Origin: Duganella sp. OV510
GTDB lineage: Bacteria > Pseudomonadota > Gammaproteobacteria > Burkholderiales > Burkholderiaceae_D
NCBI RefSeq assembly: GCF_900100205.1
Contig: NZ_FNEQ01000001.1
Span: forward strand, 62,001-126,000
DNA: 64,000 bases
Direction of reading: 5' to 3'
In this document: piece by piece, positions 39,358 through 49,156 of the stretch
Numbering within the stretch: the first letter of the stretch is position 1
How the letters are laid out: every line of letters begins with the position of its first letter
Notes under the pieces: model-generated
What the model was told of the DNA's origin: nothing
What the model saw: the letters and a program-made list of their open reading frames with translations, nothing else
The model's database searches: none
Made by a program: the position numbers and the translations under genes

Positions 39358-40749
39358 TCAGAAGCCGAAGGCCGATTTCAGCAGGCTGAACACCTTGGTG
39401 TTGTCCAGCGTGCCCTTGAACGGCTTGGCGCCGGCGCCGGTGGCGAACAGCTTGACGTCGCCACCGCCATGGGTTTCGCTGGCCAGGCGCACACCGGTTT
39501 CCTGCAGATAGTTATCCGCCAGCACGGTTGCGCTGTCCAGACTGGCGCGGGTGTTCGGACGGTTCGGGCCGTTGCCGAACACCAGCGTGGTGTAGGTATT
39601 GCCGTCGGCATCCTTGCTTGGCTGGTTGTCGCGGTAGCCACGGTTGATGTCCAGGATAGGATTACCCTTCTTGCCGTAACCGTTGAAGGCCAGCGTGTGG
39701 TCGTGGTCGGCGGTGACGACGATCAGCGTGTTGGCCAGCGTCGGGTCGGTCAGCTTGGCCTTGTCCAGCGCGGCCTTGATGGCGTCATCGAAGGCGATGG
39801 TGTCGCTCAGCGCGCGCTTGGCGTTGGTGCCGTGCAGCGCGTGGTCGATACGGCCGCCTTCCACCACCAGGAAGTAGCCATTGGTGTTGGACGACAGCAG
39901 GTCCATGGCCTTGACGGTCATCTCGGCCAGGCTAGGCTGGCTGGCGCCCTCGCCCAGTGGCGGCGTGGCGCTGCGGTCCAGTTCATATTCCAGGTGGCTC
40001 TTGCTGCTGTACAGGCCTATGAACTTTTTGCCGGTGGCGGCAGTCATCTCGGCCTTGTTGGCGGCCACGGTGTAGCCCTTGGCGGCCAGCTCGGTCAGCA
40101 GATTGCGGCCATCGGCGCGGCCGGTGGTGTTGGTGGCGCTGTACGGCGTGAAGTGATTGCGGCCACCACCCATCAGCACATCGACGCCATCACCCAGCGC
40201 GCTGTTGAAGCCGGTCCCGCCGGGCACCAGCTGCGCGGCGATATGGTACTGCGCGTTGCGGTTGCAGATGTGCGACCAGGCCGTCGCCGGCGTGGCGTGG
40301 GTCAGCTCGGTGGTGGTGATGGTGCCGACCGCCTTGCCCTTGGCCTTGGCCAGTTCCAGGATGGTCGTGGCGCTGGCGCCATTGGTGGCGGCGCAGTTGT
40401 TGACGCCCAGGTTGCCGTTGGCGTCCTTGCCCGGGCTGGTGGCGACGGTTTCCGGCGACATCGAGATGACCTCGTTATTCATCTTCACGCCGGTCATGTA
40501 GGCGGCCATTGACGGTGCACTGTCGGTGGTTTGCGCGTCGTTCGAGTAGGTCTTGATGCGCGCGGTGCGTTCCAGCGTATCCATGGTCAGGCTGCCGGCT
40601 TCGCCATATTTATAGATGCGCGAGGCAGTGATCGTCGACGGGCCCATGCCATCGCCGAGGAAGAAGATGATGTTCTTGGCCTCACCCGCTGCATACGCAG
40701 CCTGGGTGAAGGACAGCGCCAGCGCGGCGGCTACGAGAGTACGTTTCAT
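39358..40749 (-). CDS. Periplasmic alkaline phosphatase (PhoA family)
   Basis: This 463-residue enzyme hydrolyses phosphomonoesters in the periplasm. A signal peptide covers 1-21 (QAAYAAG). The zinc and magnesium site motifs are present: FFLGDGMG at the N-terminus, TTDSAPSMAAYMTG with the nucleophile Ser, VVEGGRIDHALH and VVTADHDHT, plus the late SETHGGGD with a ligand His. Length is typical. A second, related phosphatase gene lies 31 bases upstream on the same strand. It probably shares the candidate Pho-box promoter at 42276-42309. Confidence 0.92.
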   Translation of the reverse strand: MKRTLVAAALALSFTQAAYAAGEAKNIIFFLGDGMGPSTITASRIYKYGEAGSLTMDTLERTARIKTYSNDAQTTDSAPSMAAYMTGVKMNNEVISMSPETVATSPGKDANGNLGVNNCAATNGASATTILELAKAKGKAVGTITTTELTHATPATAWSHICNRNAQYHIAAQLVPGGTGFNSALGDGVDVLMGGGRNHFTPYSATNTTGRADGRNLLTELAAKGYTVAANKAEMTAATGKKFIGLYSSKSHLEYELDRSATPPLGEGASQPSLAEMTVKAMDLLSSNTNGYFLVVEGGRIDHALHGTNAKRALSDTIAFDDAIKAALDKAKLTDPTLANTLIVVTADHDHTLAFNGYGKKGNPILDINRGYRDNQPSKDADGNTYTTLVFGNGPNRPNTRASLDSATVLADNYLQETGVRLASETHGGGDVKLFATGAGAKPFKGTLDNTKVFSLLKSAFGF

Positions 40750-40780
40750 GTGTTATTCCGTTCTTAAAGTATGCAGCGAC

Positions 40781-42244
40781 TCACAGGCCAGCTGCGGTTT
40801 TCACCAGCGAGAACACTTTGGTGTTGTCGATGGTGCCGGTGAACGTCTCCGAACCTTTGCCGATGGCGCCCAGGAACACGTCGGTGCCGCCGTGGGTTTC
40901 ATTGCCGGCGGTGACGCGGATCGCCGCTTCCTGGTGGTACAGATTGGCGCCGGTGACGCTCTCGTCCAGCGACGCCTGGCTGGCGCGGCTGCCCTGGGTG
41001 CGGTTCTCGCCGTTGCCGAAGCCGATGATCGAATACGGTGCGCCGTCCAGGTCTTTGTCGACCGCGCCGGTGACATAGTTTTTCACCACGCCCAGCACGC
41101 CGGCGTTGGCAGCGGTGGTCTTGCCGGTACGCTTGGCGTAGCCGTTCAGCACCAGCGTGTGGTCGTGGTCGGCGGTGACGACAATCAGCGTGTTGGCCAG
41201 CGTCGGGTCGGTCAGCTTGGCCTTGGCGATGGCGGCCTTGATGGCGTTGTCGAAGGCGACCGTGTCCTGCAGCGCTTTCTTGGCGGTGGTTTCGTGCAGC
41301 GCGTGGTCGATGCGACCGCCTTCCACCATCAGGAAGTAACCCTTGCTGTTGCGGGCCAATACATCCATGGCCTTGGTGGTCATCTCGGCCAGGCTTGGTT
41401 CCTTGGCTGCGTCGCGGTCCAGGTCATAGCTCATGTGGCTGGCGGTGAACAGGCCCAGCAGCTTGTCGGTCTTGGTGCCGTCGATGGCGTTAAACTCGGT
41501 GCCGGTGCTGGCGTAGGCGTAGCTCTTGGCTTTCAGCTCAGCGATCAGGTCGCGGCCGTCGGCGCGCTTGCCGCCGTCCTTGACCGGCTTGAAGAACTGG
41601 CTGCCGCCGCCGACGATCACGTCCAGGCCGGTGGTGCCCAGCGCGCTGTTGTAGCCGGCGCCGCCTGGCACCAGCGCTGCGGCGATGTCGTTTTCCAGAT
41701 CGCGGTGGCAGATATGGGCATAGGTCGTGGCTGGCGTCGCGTGGGTGATGCGCGCGGTGCTGACCACGCCAGTGCCGAGGCCGGCGGTCTTGGCCAGTTC
41801 CAGCAGCGTGGTGGCGGCGGTGCCGTTGCTGGCGCCGCAGTTGTTGCCCAGCTTGTTGCCGGCGGCATCGTTGATCGGATCGATGGCGGTGGTGTTCTGC
41901 GACATCGAGATCACTTCGTTGTTCATTTTCACGCCGGTCATGTAAGCTGCCATCGAAGGCGCGCTGTCGGTGACCTGGGCGTCGTTGGAGAAGGTCTTGA
42001 CGAAGGCCGTTTCAGGCAGCGTGTCCATGGTCAGCTCGCCGTCCTCGCCGACCGAGTAGATGCGCGCTGCGGTCATGGTGGTCAGGCCCATGCCGTCGCC
42101 GAGGAAGAAGATGACGTTCTTCGGCGCGGCCGCCACAGGTGGCGTGGTTGGCGTGGTGGTGGCGGGCGTATCGTTATCGCTGCTGCTGCAACCGGCCAGG
42201 AAAGCGGCGCTCAGTGCAGCGATCAGAAGAGACTTACGGTTCAT
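40781..42244 (-). CDS. Lipoprotein alkaline phosphatase (PhoA family)
   Basis: This 487-residue paralogue has FFLGDGMGL, VTDSAPSMAAYMTG, MVEGGRIDHALH, VVTADHDHTL and NETHGGTDVF, so all metal ligands and the nucleophile Ser are present. Unlike its neighbour it has a lipoprotein signal: a lipobox LAGC at residues 18-21 followed by SSSDNDTPATTT, a flexible Thr/Pro linker. It should be anchored to the membrane. The start ATG at 42244 is preceded by GGAT; the frame extends to 42289 without support. The two enzymes are tandem duplicates with different cell locations. Confidence 0.92.
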   Translation of the reverse strand: MNRKSLLIAALSAAFLAGCSSSDNDTPATTTPTTPPVAAAPKNVIFFLGDGMGLTTMTAARIYSVGEDGELTMDTLPETAFVKTFSNDAQVTDSAPSMAAYMTGVKMNNEVISMSQNTTAIDPINDAAGNKLGNNCGASNGTAATTLLELAKTAGLGTGVVSTARITHATPATTYAHICHRDLENDIAAALVPGGAGYNSALGTTGLDVIVGGGSQFFKPVKDGGKRADGRDLIAELKAKSYAYASTGTEFNAIDGTKTDKLLGLFTASHMSYDLDRDAAKEPSLAEMTTKAMDVLARNSKGYFLMVEGGRIDHALHETTAKKALQDTVAFDNAIKAAIAKAKLTDPTLANTLIVVTADHDHTLVLNGYAKRTGKTTAANAGVLGVVKNYVTGAVDKDLDGAPYSIIGFGNGENRTQGSRASQASLDESVTGANLYHQEAAIRVTAGNETHGGTDVFLGAIGKGSETFTGTIDNTKVFSLVKTAAGL

Positions 42245-42275
42245 GTCGGCTATCCAGCTTGTTATAAAGATTTGC

Positions 42276-42309
42276 AAGATAACAAGCATTTATGACAAGC
42301 CGATGACGG
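42276..42309 (-). promoter_or_regulatory. Candidate Pho box and -10 element
   Basis: On the minus strand, CCGTCAT and TTGTCAT are seven-base repeats 11 bases apart (42309-42292), each one base from the PhoB half-site CTGTCAT. Ten bases further on, TATCTT (42281-42276) is a possible -10, the spacing known for PhoB-activated promoters that lack a -35. The site lies 48-65 bases upstream of an alkaline phosphatase start. Function is inferred from match and position. Confidence 0.6.
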
Positions 42310-42320
42310 TTGCCGATTGG

Positions 42321-43013
42321 CTATCCTTGACGGCGATAAGCGCGCAGCACCGACGGAAGCATACCGAGTGGAAAACCCGCATGAATAACGATCAGCCACC
42401 ACAGGCTGTGGGTCAACACATAGGCACAGGTAAAGATGAACGCGGAAATGACAGAACCGATCAGTTGCGTTGGCGACTTGTATCCATGCGCGACGCCGTA
42501 AGCGAAGGCCGAGATGGCGATCGCTGCCGGAAGCCCGGTGTACGGCGTGAGCAACAGTAGAATGAAGCCGCGATACAGGATTTCCCAACCGGCCGTCATC
42601 ACCGTCATGCTGGCGATGAAGGCGGCGATCTCGGCGCGCGTCCGTGGCCAGGGAAATGGCGAGTCCAGCAGCTTGCGCTCATAGTCCAGCATTTTCTCAG
42701 GCGTATAGCGGCGCTCCATGACGCGGCTGGCGATCGCCAGTCCGGCAAAAAGCAAAATCGCAAAGCCCAGGCCCCACACGCCGGCGTTCGACAATGGGAT
42801 ATCAAGCCCGAGGTCGTTGGCCGTATAGCCGGCTTGCCATGAACCCGCCAGCAGTACACCCAGCATCACCAGCACCTGCCAACTCATCGACCAATAGCGG
42901 CGCATCGATGAACGCGGTGGCTTGTCGGATTCGGTGCGCAGACTGCCCCACAAGCTCTGAGCCGGCAGCACAAGCAACAAATAGATCGCGAGCAGATAAT
43001 TCAGCATGCTCAT
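42321..43013 (-). CDS. Degenerate CPBP-family membrane protein
   Basis: This 230-residue protein has about seven hydrophobic helices. The start ATG at 43013 overlaps the kinase stop (ATGA at 43010-43013), so the two genes are translationally coupled. The CPBP (Rce1/Abi-like) protease motifs are present but altered: motif 1 EExxxR reads WEILYR, so the first Glu is Trp; motif 2 is AYGVAH (YxxxH); motif 3 HxxxN reads HAGFP, with Pro instead of Asn. Since the Glu is needed in characterised relatives, proteolysis is doubtful; it could be a scaffold or a non-catalytic partner of the kinase. Confidence 0.75.
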   Translation of the reverse strand: MSMLNYLLAIYLLLVLPAQSLWGSLRTESDKPPRSSMRRYWSMSWQVLVMLGVLLAGSWQAGYTANDLGLDIPLSNAGVWGLGFAILLFAGLAIASRVMERRYTPEKMLDYERKLLDSPFPWPRTRAEIAAFIASMTVMTAGWEILYRGFILLLLTPYTGLPAAIAISAFAYGVAHGYKSPTQLIGSVISAFIFTCAYVLTHSLWWLIVIHAGFPLGMLPSVLRAYRRQG

Positions 43014-45988
43014 TGGTCCGCGTAAGCCAGCCGCGCAGGCAAGGTTAGCAGCCAGCGCGTCCCATTCTCCGGACTTGACTGACATACAAGCGCGGCATTG
43101 ATTTTTTTGGCGCGCTCATGCATACCCTTCAAGCCCCAGTGTCCTTCACGGCCACCAGCGGCCATCACGCTGTCTGGAATACCCTGGCCGTTGTCCGTCA
43201 CCACCAGCTGGAATTCGCGTGCGCCGTAGTGGACCTCCACCTGGATACGCGTCGCTTGCGCATGGCGGAAAGCGTTCGCCAACGCCTCCTTGCCGATGGC
43301 GCGCACCTCTTCGCCGACAATGGTATTCAGGCGGCGCAGATCGCCGCTCAGCACGGGAATGAAAGCGCATTCGCCCTGCTCCGCAAGCTGCGCGCCGAAC
43401 GACGCAAGTCGGTCGAATAGTTCGCCAGGGCTGTCGGCCTGGCGCAGGGCGTGAACATGGTCGCGTCCTTCCTGTATTGCCAGCTCGGCACGCTCCAGCG
43501 CCTTATCGATGCTGGCTTTTTCCTCGGGCGACGTGAGCCGCTGCGCGGCGTTACTGATGATCAGCACCATGCCCTGAACAGATTGCAACAAGCTGTCGTG
43601 CAGTTCCCGTGCGATGCGTTCGCGCTCGTCCAGGCGCTCCTCGAACTTCACCCGCACCTGCCTTGCAACGTGGTACAAACGCAGCCGGTGCACACCCCAG
43701 ACAATCAGCAACAAGATGCCAAAACCTGCGGCTTTGAACCACCACGTTTGCACCAGGGCCGGCTGAATGGAGAACTCCATCACCGCGCCGGTGTCGCTCC
43801 AGACGCCGTCATTATTGGATGCCTGAACCTCGAACCGGTACGTGCCCGGTCCAAGCTCGGTATACACGGCCGAGCGCTGATTGACTGCATCCTGCTCATA
43901 CTCATCCACACCGTGCAGCCGGTAACGGAAGCGCATGCGCTCCGGCATGGTCAGGCTCAATGCCGTGTAGTCAATCCGCACGCGGGTGGTTCCTGCCGGC
44001 AGCGTCACGCCGGACTGTGCGCCATAGTGGACATCGTTGGCGATCAGATCCTTCATCACCACCGTCGGCTTGACCTTGTTCAGCACGGCATGAGCCGGGT
44101 CAACCCAGAATACCCCGGATGTCGTCGCCAGCCATATCTTGCCGCGCGCGAAAACGATCGAGCTTGGGCCACCCGATTGCGCCGCCACACCGCGCAAACC
44201 GTCCTGATGATTCAACACCTCGAAGCGCACCTGATACGCCGGATTCTTCAGCAGATGCTGCTGCTCTTTCAGCGGAATGCGGAATACGCCGGCTCCGCTG
44301 TTCAGCCACAGGTCGCCGTCAGCCGAACGGGCTATGCCGGTCGTGCCCAGAAACTGCTGCTGGCCGTAGCCTTGTACTTTGTAGAAGTGGCGGCCATCGC
44401 TGAACATCAGCCCATTATTACCACCGACCCAGAGCGTTGGCCCGTCTGAATAGAACTGGCTGATGGCGCCCAGATTGACGCCATCCTTTTCATCATAGAC
44501 CAGCAAGTCAGCGCCGCGCAGCGAAAAAATCAGATTCTTGCGTGTACCAAACCACAGCACGCCATTTGGCGCGCTATAGATGCTGGTGTAGCCGGTTTTC
44601 GGTAAATCCTTGCGACCGCCATCACGCTGCCACTCGCCATCTTTGTAGCGATACAGATTGGCGCGGAAGATCGCCCAAATGCCGCCGTCCGCGTCGGCCG
44701 CAAGACCGGGGCCGGGGATGTTGCCGCCTTCCGGCAATCCGGCTGGCGGTGGAACCACCGTGCGCGTAAAGCCCCCGGCGCTTCTTTCGATGCGGCTGAG
44801 CGCGTCGAAGCTGTTTGTCCAGTAACGTCCTTGCGCGTCAACAAAATCCGCCACCGTAAAATTGGTGGAGGTTGGCGCTGCCTTGTCGTAAATGACTGGC
44901 GGCGCGTCAGCGCTATCGAACACCTGCTTGTCGCTCCACACCTCACCATTCTTGCCGACCGCAAGCGGCAGCGCCTGCGCCTGGGATGGTACGGCCGGAT
45001 AGACCGTCAACTTGTTTTCGCGGAAGCGATCCAGGCCGCCATTGGTGCCCACCCAGACATTGCCTTCCTTGTCGACCAGGATCGCAGTGCCTGTTTCGCC
45101 GCTCAAGCCCTGCTGGAAGCTGAGGCCTTGCGAGGCTGCCGCTGCACTCAGCATCTCAACGCCATCGGCCCGCAGATCCCACAGGCGGCCGGCCCGGTCG
45201 GTGGCCATCTGGCCGGTTGGTCCGGGCGCGGGACGCCAGTCCTTGACGGCGCCCGTCTGCGGCGGTTGTAGCAGGCGGATGCCGCCAGCGCCGTGATCAT
45301 TGCCCAGCACGCTGCCGTCCGGATGCAGCATCAGTCCACCCCAGCCCAGCTTGTCCGCCACCAGTTTGAATGGCGCCGCGCCGGTTTCACTGTAATAGAC
45401 GCTGGTCGGGCTGCGCAGCCAGAAACCGCCGCGCTGGTCGAACAGCATCTGGATGACACCCAGCTGGCTGCCCAGGTCAACTGGCACGGCATGAAAGCCA
45501 TCCTCTTTCAGCGCGAACAAACCGCGCGACGTGGCAGCCCACAACTGTCCTTTGGCATCCTTGGTGAAATCCCAGGTCGTGCCATTCAGTCCGTCTTTAT
45601 TTGCCGGATAGTGCCTGGCGATATGCCCTTGGCGAATAAGTGAAGCACCGCCGTATCGATAGCCAACCCAGACATCATTACCCAGCACCCTGACGCTGCT
45701 GATGTCGGTGTACAGCAATTGCTCGGTGCCGCTGACGGGAAATGACTCGAACTGCACACCATCAAACCGATACAGGCCGATTGACGAAGCAACCCACAGC
45801 CAGCCATCGGGCGACTGCGCCAGCGATGTGACATACGACGGCGCGCCGTCTTTAGGCAGCCAGCTGGTGTGGTGCAGGGAGATTCTTGGCGTCTCGGTCG
45901 CCGCCTTGGTGCAAGTGACGAAGAGGAGCAAGCAATAGACGACGGTGCGCAGGAATGCGCAGACACTGACGCGTTGAGGCTGAGGCAT
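43010..45988 (-). CDS. Beta-propeller sensor histidine kinase (HisKA_3)
   Basis: This 992-residue kinase has a signal peptide or first helix (1-30), then a large periplasmic two-bladed-propeller sensor region made of repeats such as SPDGWLWVASSIGLYRFDG and KEGNVWVGTNGGLDRF (about 35-640), a Y_Y_Y domain (about 650-720), a membrane helix near 735-755, and a HisKA_3 box with RERIARELHDSLLQ (His797). The ATPase domain ends DNGQGIPD and GHWGLKGMHERA. The family senses extracellular carbohydrates or other nutrients in Bacteroidetes and Xanthomonads. No response regulator is adjacent; instead a CPBP-like gene is coupled downstream. Confidence 0.88.
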   Translation of the reverse strand: MPQPQRVSVCAFLRTVVYCLLLFVTCTKAATETPRISLHHTSWLPKDGAPSYVTSLAQSPDGWLWVASSIGLYRFDGVQFESFPVSGTEQLLYTDISSVRVLGNDVWVGYRYGGASLIRQGHIARHYPANKDGLNGTTWDFTKDAKGQLWAATSRGLFALKEDGFHAVPVDLGSQLGVIQMLFDQRGGFWLRSPTSVYYSETGAAPFKLVADKLGWGGLMLHPDGSVLGNDHGAGGIRLLQPPQTGAVKDWRPAPGPTGQMATDRAGRLWDLRADGVEMLSAAAASQGLSFQQGLSGETGTAILVDKEGNVWVGTNGGLDRFRENKLTVYPAVPSQAQALPLAVGKNGEVWSDKQVFDSADAPPVIYDKAAPTSTNFTVADFVDAQGRYWTNSFDALSRIERSAGGFTRTVVPPPAGLPEGGNIPGPGLAADADGGIWAIFRANLYRYKDGEWQRDGGRKDLPKTGYTSIYSAPNGVLWFGTRKNLIFSLRGADLLVYDEKDGVNLGAISQFYSDGPTLWVGGNNGLMFSDGRHFYKVQGYGQQQFLGTTGIARSADGDLWLNSGAGVFRIPLKEQQHLLKNPAYQVRFEVLNHQDGLRGVAAQSGGPSSIVFARGKIWLATTSGVFWVDPAHAVLNKVKPTVVMKDLIANDVHYGAQSGVTLPAGTTRVRIDYTALSLTMPERMRFRYRLHGVDEYEQDAVNQRSAVYTELGPGTYRFEVQASNNDGVWSDTGAVMEFSIQPALVQTWWFKAAGFGILLLIVWGVHRLRLYHVARQVRVKFEERLDERERIARELHDSLLQSVQGMVLIISNAAQRLTSPEEKASIDKALERAELAIQEGRDHVHALRQADSPGELFDRLASFGAQLAEQGECAFIPVLSGDLRRLNTIVGEEVRAIGKEALANAFRHAQATRIQVEVHYGAREFQLVVTDNGQGIPDSVMAAGGREGHWGLKGMHERAKKINAALVCQSSPENGTRWLLTLPARLAYADQ

Positions 45989-46117
45989 GTCACTTCAGAT
46001 AGATTTAAATCGCCATCTTACCCGAAGAGCAACACTATAAATGCGTCAACAACTACGACAACTGCAAAAAAAATGCAAAGCCAGCGGCTAGCCATCTGCG
46101 GCGATCCACTGCAGCGT

Positions 46118-47737
46118 CTAAGCGGCGCGGCGCAGGTCGAAGTCGTCCGGAGCCGGCAGCGAGACCCGCGCTGGCAAGGGCTGCACGCTGGCCGAGTCCA
46201 GCTTGAAGGAGCCAACCAGCTGCGCCAGTTCGCGCGCCTGCGCCTGCATGGCGGAGGCAGCAGCTGCGGCTTCTTCGACCAGCGCGGCGTTTTGCTGCGT
46301 CACGTTGTCCATATCGCCGATCGCGGTGTTGACTTGCTGGATGCCGTGTTCCTGCTCGCTGCTGGCGGTGCTGATCGCGCCGATGATGGCCGTCACCTTT
46401 TTCACGCTGTCGACGATCTCGTTCATCGTTGCGCCAGCCGTCTCGGCCAGCTCGGCGCCGTTGGCCACGCGTTCCGCCGAATCGTTAATCAGCTTCTTGA
46501 TTTCCTTGGCGGCTTCCGCGGAGCGATGCGCCAGGTTGCGCACCTCGCCCGCCACCACAGCAAAACCGCGGCCCTGCTCGCCGGCGCGCGCCGCCTCCAC
46601 CGCCGCGTTCAGGGCCAGGATATTGGTCTGGAACGCAATCCCATCGATCACGCTGGTGATGTCGACGATCTTGTGTGCGTATTCATTGATGCTGGCCATG
46701 GTACGCACCACTTCCGATACCACCGCCCCACCCTTGCCGGCCACCGCCGACGCAGACATCGCCAGCTGATTCGCCTCGCGCGCGTTGCCGCTATTCTGCC
46801 GGACCGCCGAAGTCAGCTCCTCCATCGCCGACGCAGTCTCTTCCAGCGCGCCGGCCTGATGCTCGGTGCGGCGCGACAGATCCATATTGCCGTTGGCGAT
46901 TTCGCGCGAGGCGGAATCAATCGCCACCGCGCCATCGCGCACGCGGCCGACCGTATCGGCCAGCCGCGCCGTCATGTGGCTGAGCGCGTCGAACAGCTTG
47001 CCAATTTCGTCGGTACGCCCGTGCGAAATCGCTGCACGCAATTCGCCGCCGGCCACCTGCTCGGCCAGCGCCACCGCCTGCGTCAGCGGCCGCACGATGC
47101 TACGCGTAAGCATCCATGCAAGCACAGCGCCCAAGGCCAGCGTGGCCAAGCCGAGGCCGATCAGCAGCGCGCGGCTGCCGGTGTACTGGCGCTCGGACTG
47201 GTCCGCCAGCGCTTTCGCTTGCTGCGTCTGGTACGCCAGCAGCTTGTCCAGTGCGCCAGCATAAGCCTTGAACGCGGCCGGCCACTTGTTATCCAGCAGG
47301 TCGCTGACTTCCTGGATGCGCCCGGTGTCCTTGAACTTGAACAGCTCGCCACGCATCGCCATGAATGCCGCTTTCTTTGCGGCCACTGCGCGCAACAAGC
47401 CGGCCTCCTCGCCTTCCGCCGGCATGGCCGCCAGCTTGCGCTCCATCTCGGCCGCCAGCTTGTCGCCTGCGGTCAGCTGGGCCTGGAAGATGTCGGACAC
47501 CTCCAGGCTGTCGCTGCGCCCGATGGAAATGGCGCGCAAGCCATTCAGTTCGGTCACGCCCAGCAGCTCGGACGTCAGCTGCTGCCGCGCCAGCTTTTCG
47601 TGCACCAGGTTGGAGGTCGTTTCATTGGCCGATTGCAGACGCCATAGCGATACGCCGGACATGCATGCCATCAAAAACAACAGGGCAGCAAACGATGCCA
47701 CCACCCGTATGCCGGTATTCAGTCGAGGAAATTTCAT
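46118..47737 (-). CDS. Methyl-accepting chemotaxis protein (4HB-type)
   Basis: This 539-residue chemoreceptor has helix 1 at about 12-32, a periplasmic four-helix sensor to about 185, helix 2 at about 188-210 and HAMP at 212-265. The signalling domain carries the same hairpin tip as the receptor at 5020 ([20 protein letters not shown]), and both proteins continue with [12 protein letters not shown]. No CheR pentapeptide is seen at the end (DDFDLRRAA). The 129-base gap downstream is empty. The ligand is not predictable. Confidence 0.92.
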   Translation of the reverse strand: MKFPRLNTGIRVVASFAALLFLMACMSGVSLWRLQSANETTSNLVHEKLARQQLTSELLGVTELNGLRAISIGRSDSLEVSDIFQAQLTAGDKLAAEMERKLAAMPAEGEEAGLLRAVAAKKAAFMAMRGELFKFKDTGRIQEVSDLLDNKWPAAFKAYAGALDKLLAYQTQQAKALADQSERQYTGSRALLIGLGLATLALGAVLAWMLTRSIVRPLTQAVALAEQVAGGELRAAISHGRTDEIGKLFDALSHMTARLADTVGRVRDGAVAIDSASREIANGNMDLSRRTEHQAGALEETASAMEELTSAVRQNSGNAREANQLAMSASAVAGKGGAVVSEVVRTMASINEYAHKIVDITSVIDGIAFQTNILALNAAVEAARAGEQGRGFAVVAGEVRNLAHRSAEAAKEIKKLINDSAERVANGAELAETAGATMNEIVDSVKKVTAIIGAISTASSEQEHGIQQVNTAIGDMDNVTQQNAALVEEAAAAASAMQAQARELAQLVGSFKLDSASVQPLPARVSLPAPDDFDLRRAA

Positions 47738-47890
47738 AGCCGTAAAGTGAGTAAAAATGCGCCGCTCAGGCGAATTCTCACCAATTTACACACCCAATAT
47801 GACGCCAATATTACCGTACGGCAATGGGCGTGAAATATTTTCTGTTATACAACATGTAATGATGTCGTAACAATTGCCTTGTAGTATGCA

Positions 47891-49144
47891 ATGCTCAGTG
47901 TTGATAAAGGGTTTCCGGCCGTGGAGTTCAATGCCTCTCGTTTGCACCTGCCTCGCTTTCGTCTGTCCATCGCCGCCGACTTGTGCGTGGAGACGATCTC
48001 GGTCCTGTCCGACACCACCAACTTCGCCGTCCTGGAACTGTTCACCGAACGCCGGGATCTGATGAGCCTGCCTGTGATCGAAATGGGCCGCCCGATCGGC
48101 CTCATCAGCCGAAACATTTTCATGTCGCAGATGTCCAAGCCTTTCTACCACGAGCTATACGGCAAAAAAAGCTGCATCGCCTTCATGGACAAGGAGCCGC
48201 TGATCGTCGACGCCAACATGACCATCGAAGCACTGACCTTCCGCGCCGTCGAATCCGGCGAGAAGGCGCTGGCCGACGGATTTATCGTAACGCGTGACGG
48301 CGCCCTGGCTGGAGTCGGCTTCGGCCTGCAGCTGATGAATGTGGTGGCCAATATGCAGGCCGAGAAAAACCGCCAGATCATGCACAGCATCGACTACGCC
48401 AGCGTAATCCAGCGCTCGCTGCTGCGCCCATCCGACCTGGCGCTGTCCGACGCATTGGACGACGCCCACCTGGAATGGCAGCCGCGCGATGTGGTCGGCG
48501 GCGACTTCTATCACTTCGCCAGATACGAGGATGGCTGGTTTGCCGCCATCGCCGACTGCACCGGCCACGGCGTGCCGGGCGCCTTCATGACGCTGATTTC
48601 GTCATCGACGCTGGCGCAGGCCTTGCAGCAACTGGGCCCGCGCGATCCGTCGCGGCTGATCGCCGAAGTCAATCGCGGCGTCAAGAGCATGCTGGGCCAG
48701 GTCGAGGGCCACGACCAGGCTGAATCCAACGACGGCCTGGATGCCGCCTTCCTGTGGTTCGACAACGCCACGCGCCAGTTGCACTTCGCTGGCGCCAAGC
48801 TGTCGCTGTTCCAGCTCGATCCGGATCAGCAGGCGGTACAAACTGTCGACGGCGAGCGCATGGGCGTCGGCTACATCGACACGCCGATGGACTACCAGTG
48901 GACCAATAAAATCATCCAGATCGCCGAAGGCAGCCTGCTGTTCCTGACCACCGACGGCTTGATCGACCAGATCGGCGGCGCCAAAGACATCGCCTACGGC
49001 AAGCGCCGCATGCGCGACGTGCTGCTGGCCCATCGCACCGAATGCGCACGCCATGTCGCGCAGGCGATGCTGGACGACTATCAGGCGTGGCAAGGCGAAC
49101 AGCCGCGCCGCGACGACCTGACCTTTTTCTGCTTACGCCCCTAA
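47891..49144 (+). CDS. siaA: SiaA-like PP2C phosphatase with N-terminal CBS-like domain
   Basis: This 417-residue protein ends in a PP2C/SpoIIE phosphatase domain (about 180-415) with VVGGDFYHF, DCTGHGVPGAFM and LTTDGLIDQI, which hold the metal-binding Asp residues. The N-terminal region (about 20-165) resembles a CBS pair (LPVIEMGRPIGLISR, GFIVTRDGALAGVGFGLQLM), with no membrane helix. Pseudomonas SiaA instead is membrane-bound with a HAMP domain. Together with the next three genes it forms a Sia module in which the phosphatase removes phosphate from SiaC. An alternative GTG start at 47921 has GGG nearby. The signal input is unknown. Confidence 0.82.
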   Translation: MLSVDKGFPAVEFNASRLHLPRFRLSIAADLCVETISVLSDTTNFAVLELFTERRDLMSLPVIEMGRPIGLISRNIFMSQMSKPFYHELYGKKSCIAFMDKEPLIVDANMTIEALTFRAVESGEKALADGFIVTRDGALAGVGFGLQLMNVVANMQAEKNRQIMHSIDYASVIQRSLLRPSDLALSDALDDAHLEWQPRDVVGGDFYHFARYEDGWFAAIADCTGHGVPGAFMTLISSSTLAQALQQLGPRDPSRLIAEVNRGVKSMLGQVEGHDQAESNDGLDAAFLWFDNATRQLHFAGAKLSLFQLDPDQQAVQTVDGERMGVGYIDTPMDYQWTNKIIQIAEGSLLFLTTDGLIDQIGGAKDIAYGKRRMRDVLLAHRTECARHVAQAMLDDYQAWQGEQPRRDDLTFFCLRP

Positions 49145-49156
49145 GAGGAGCATCAC

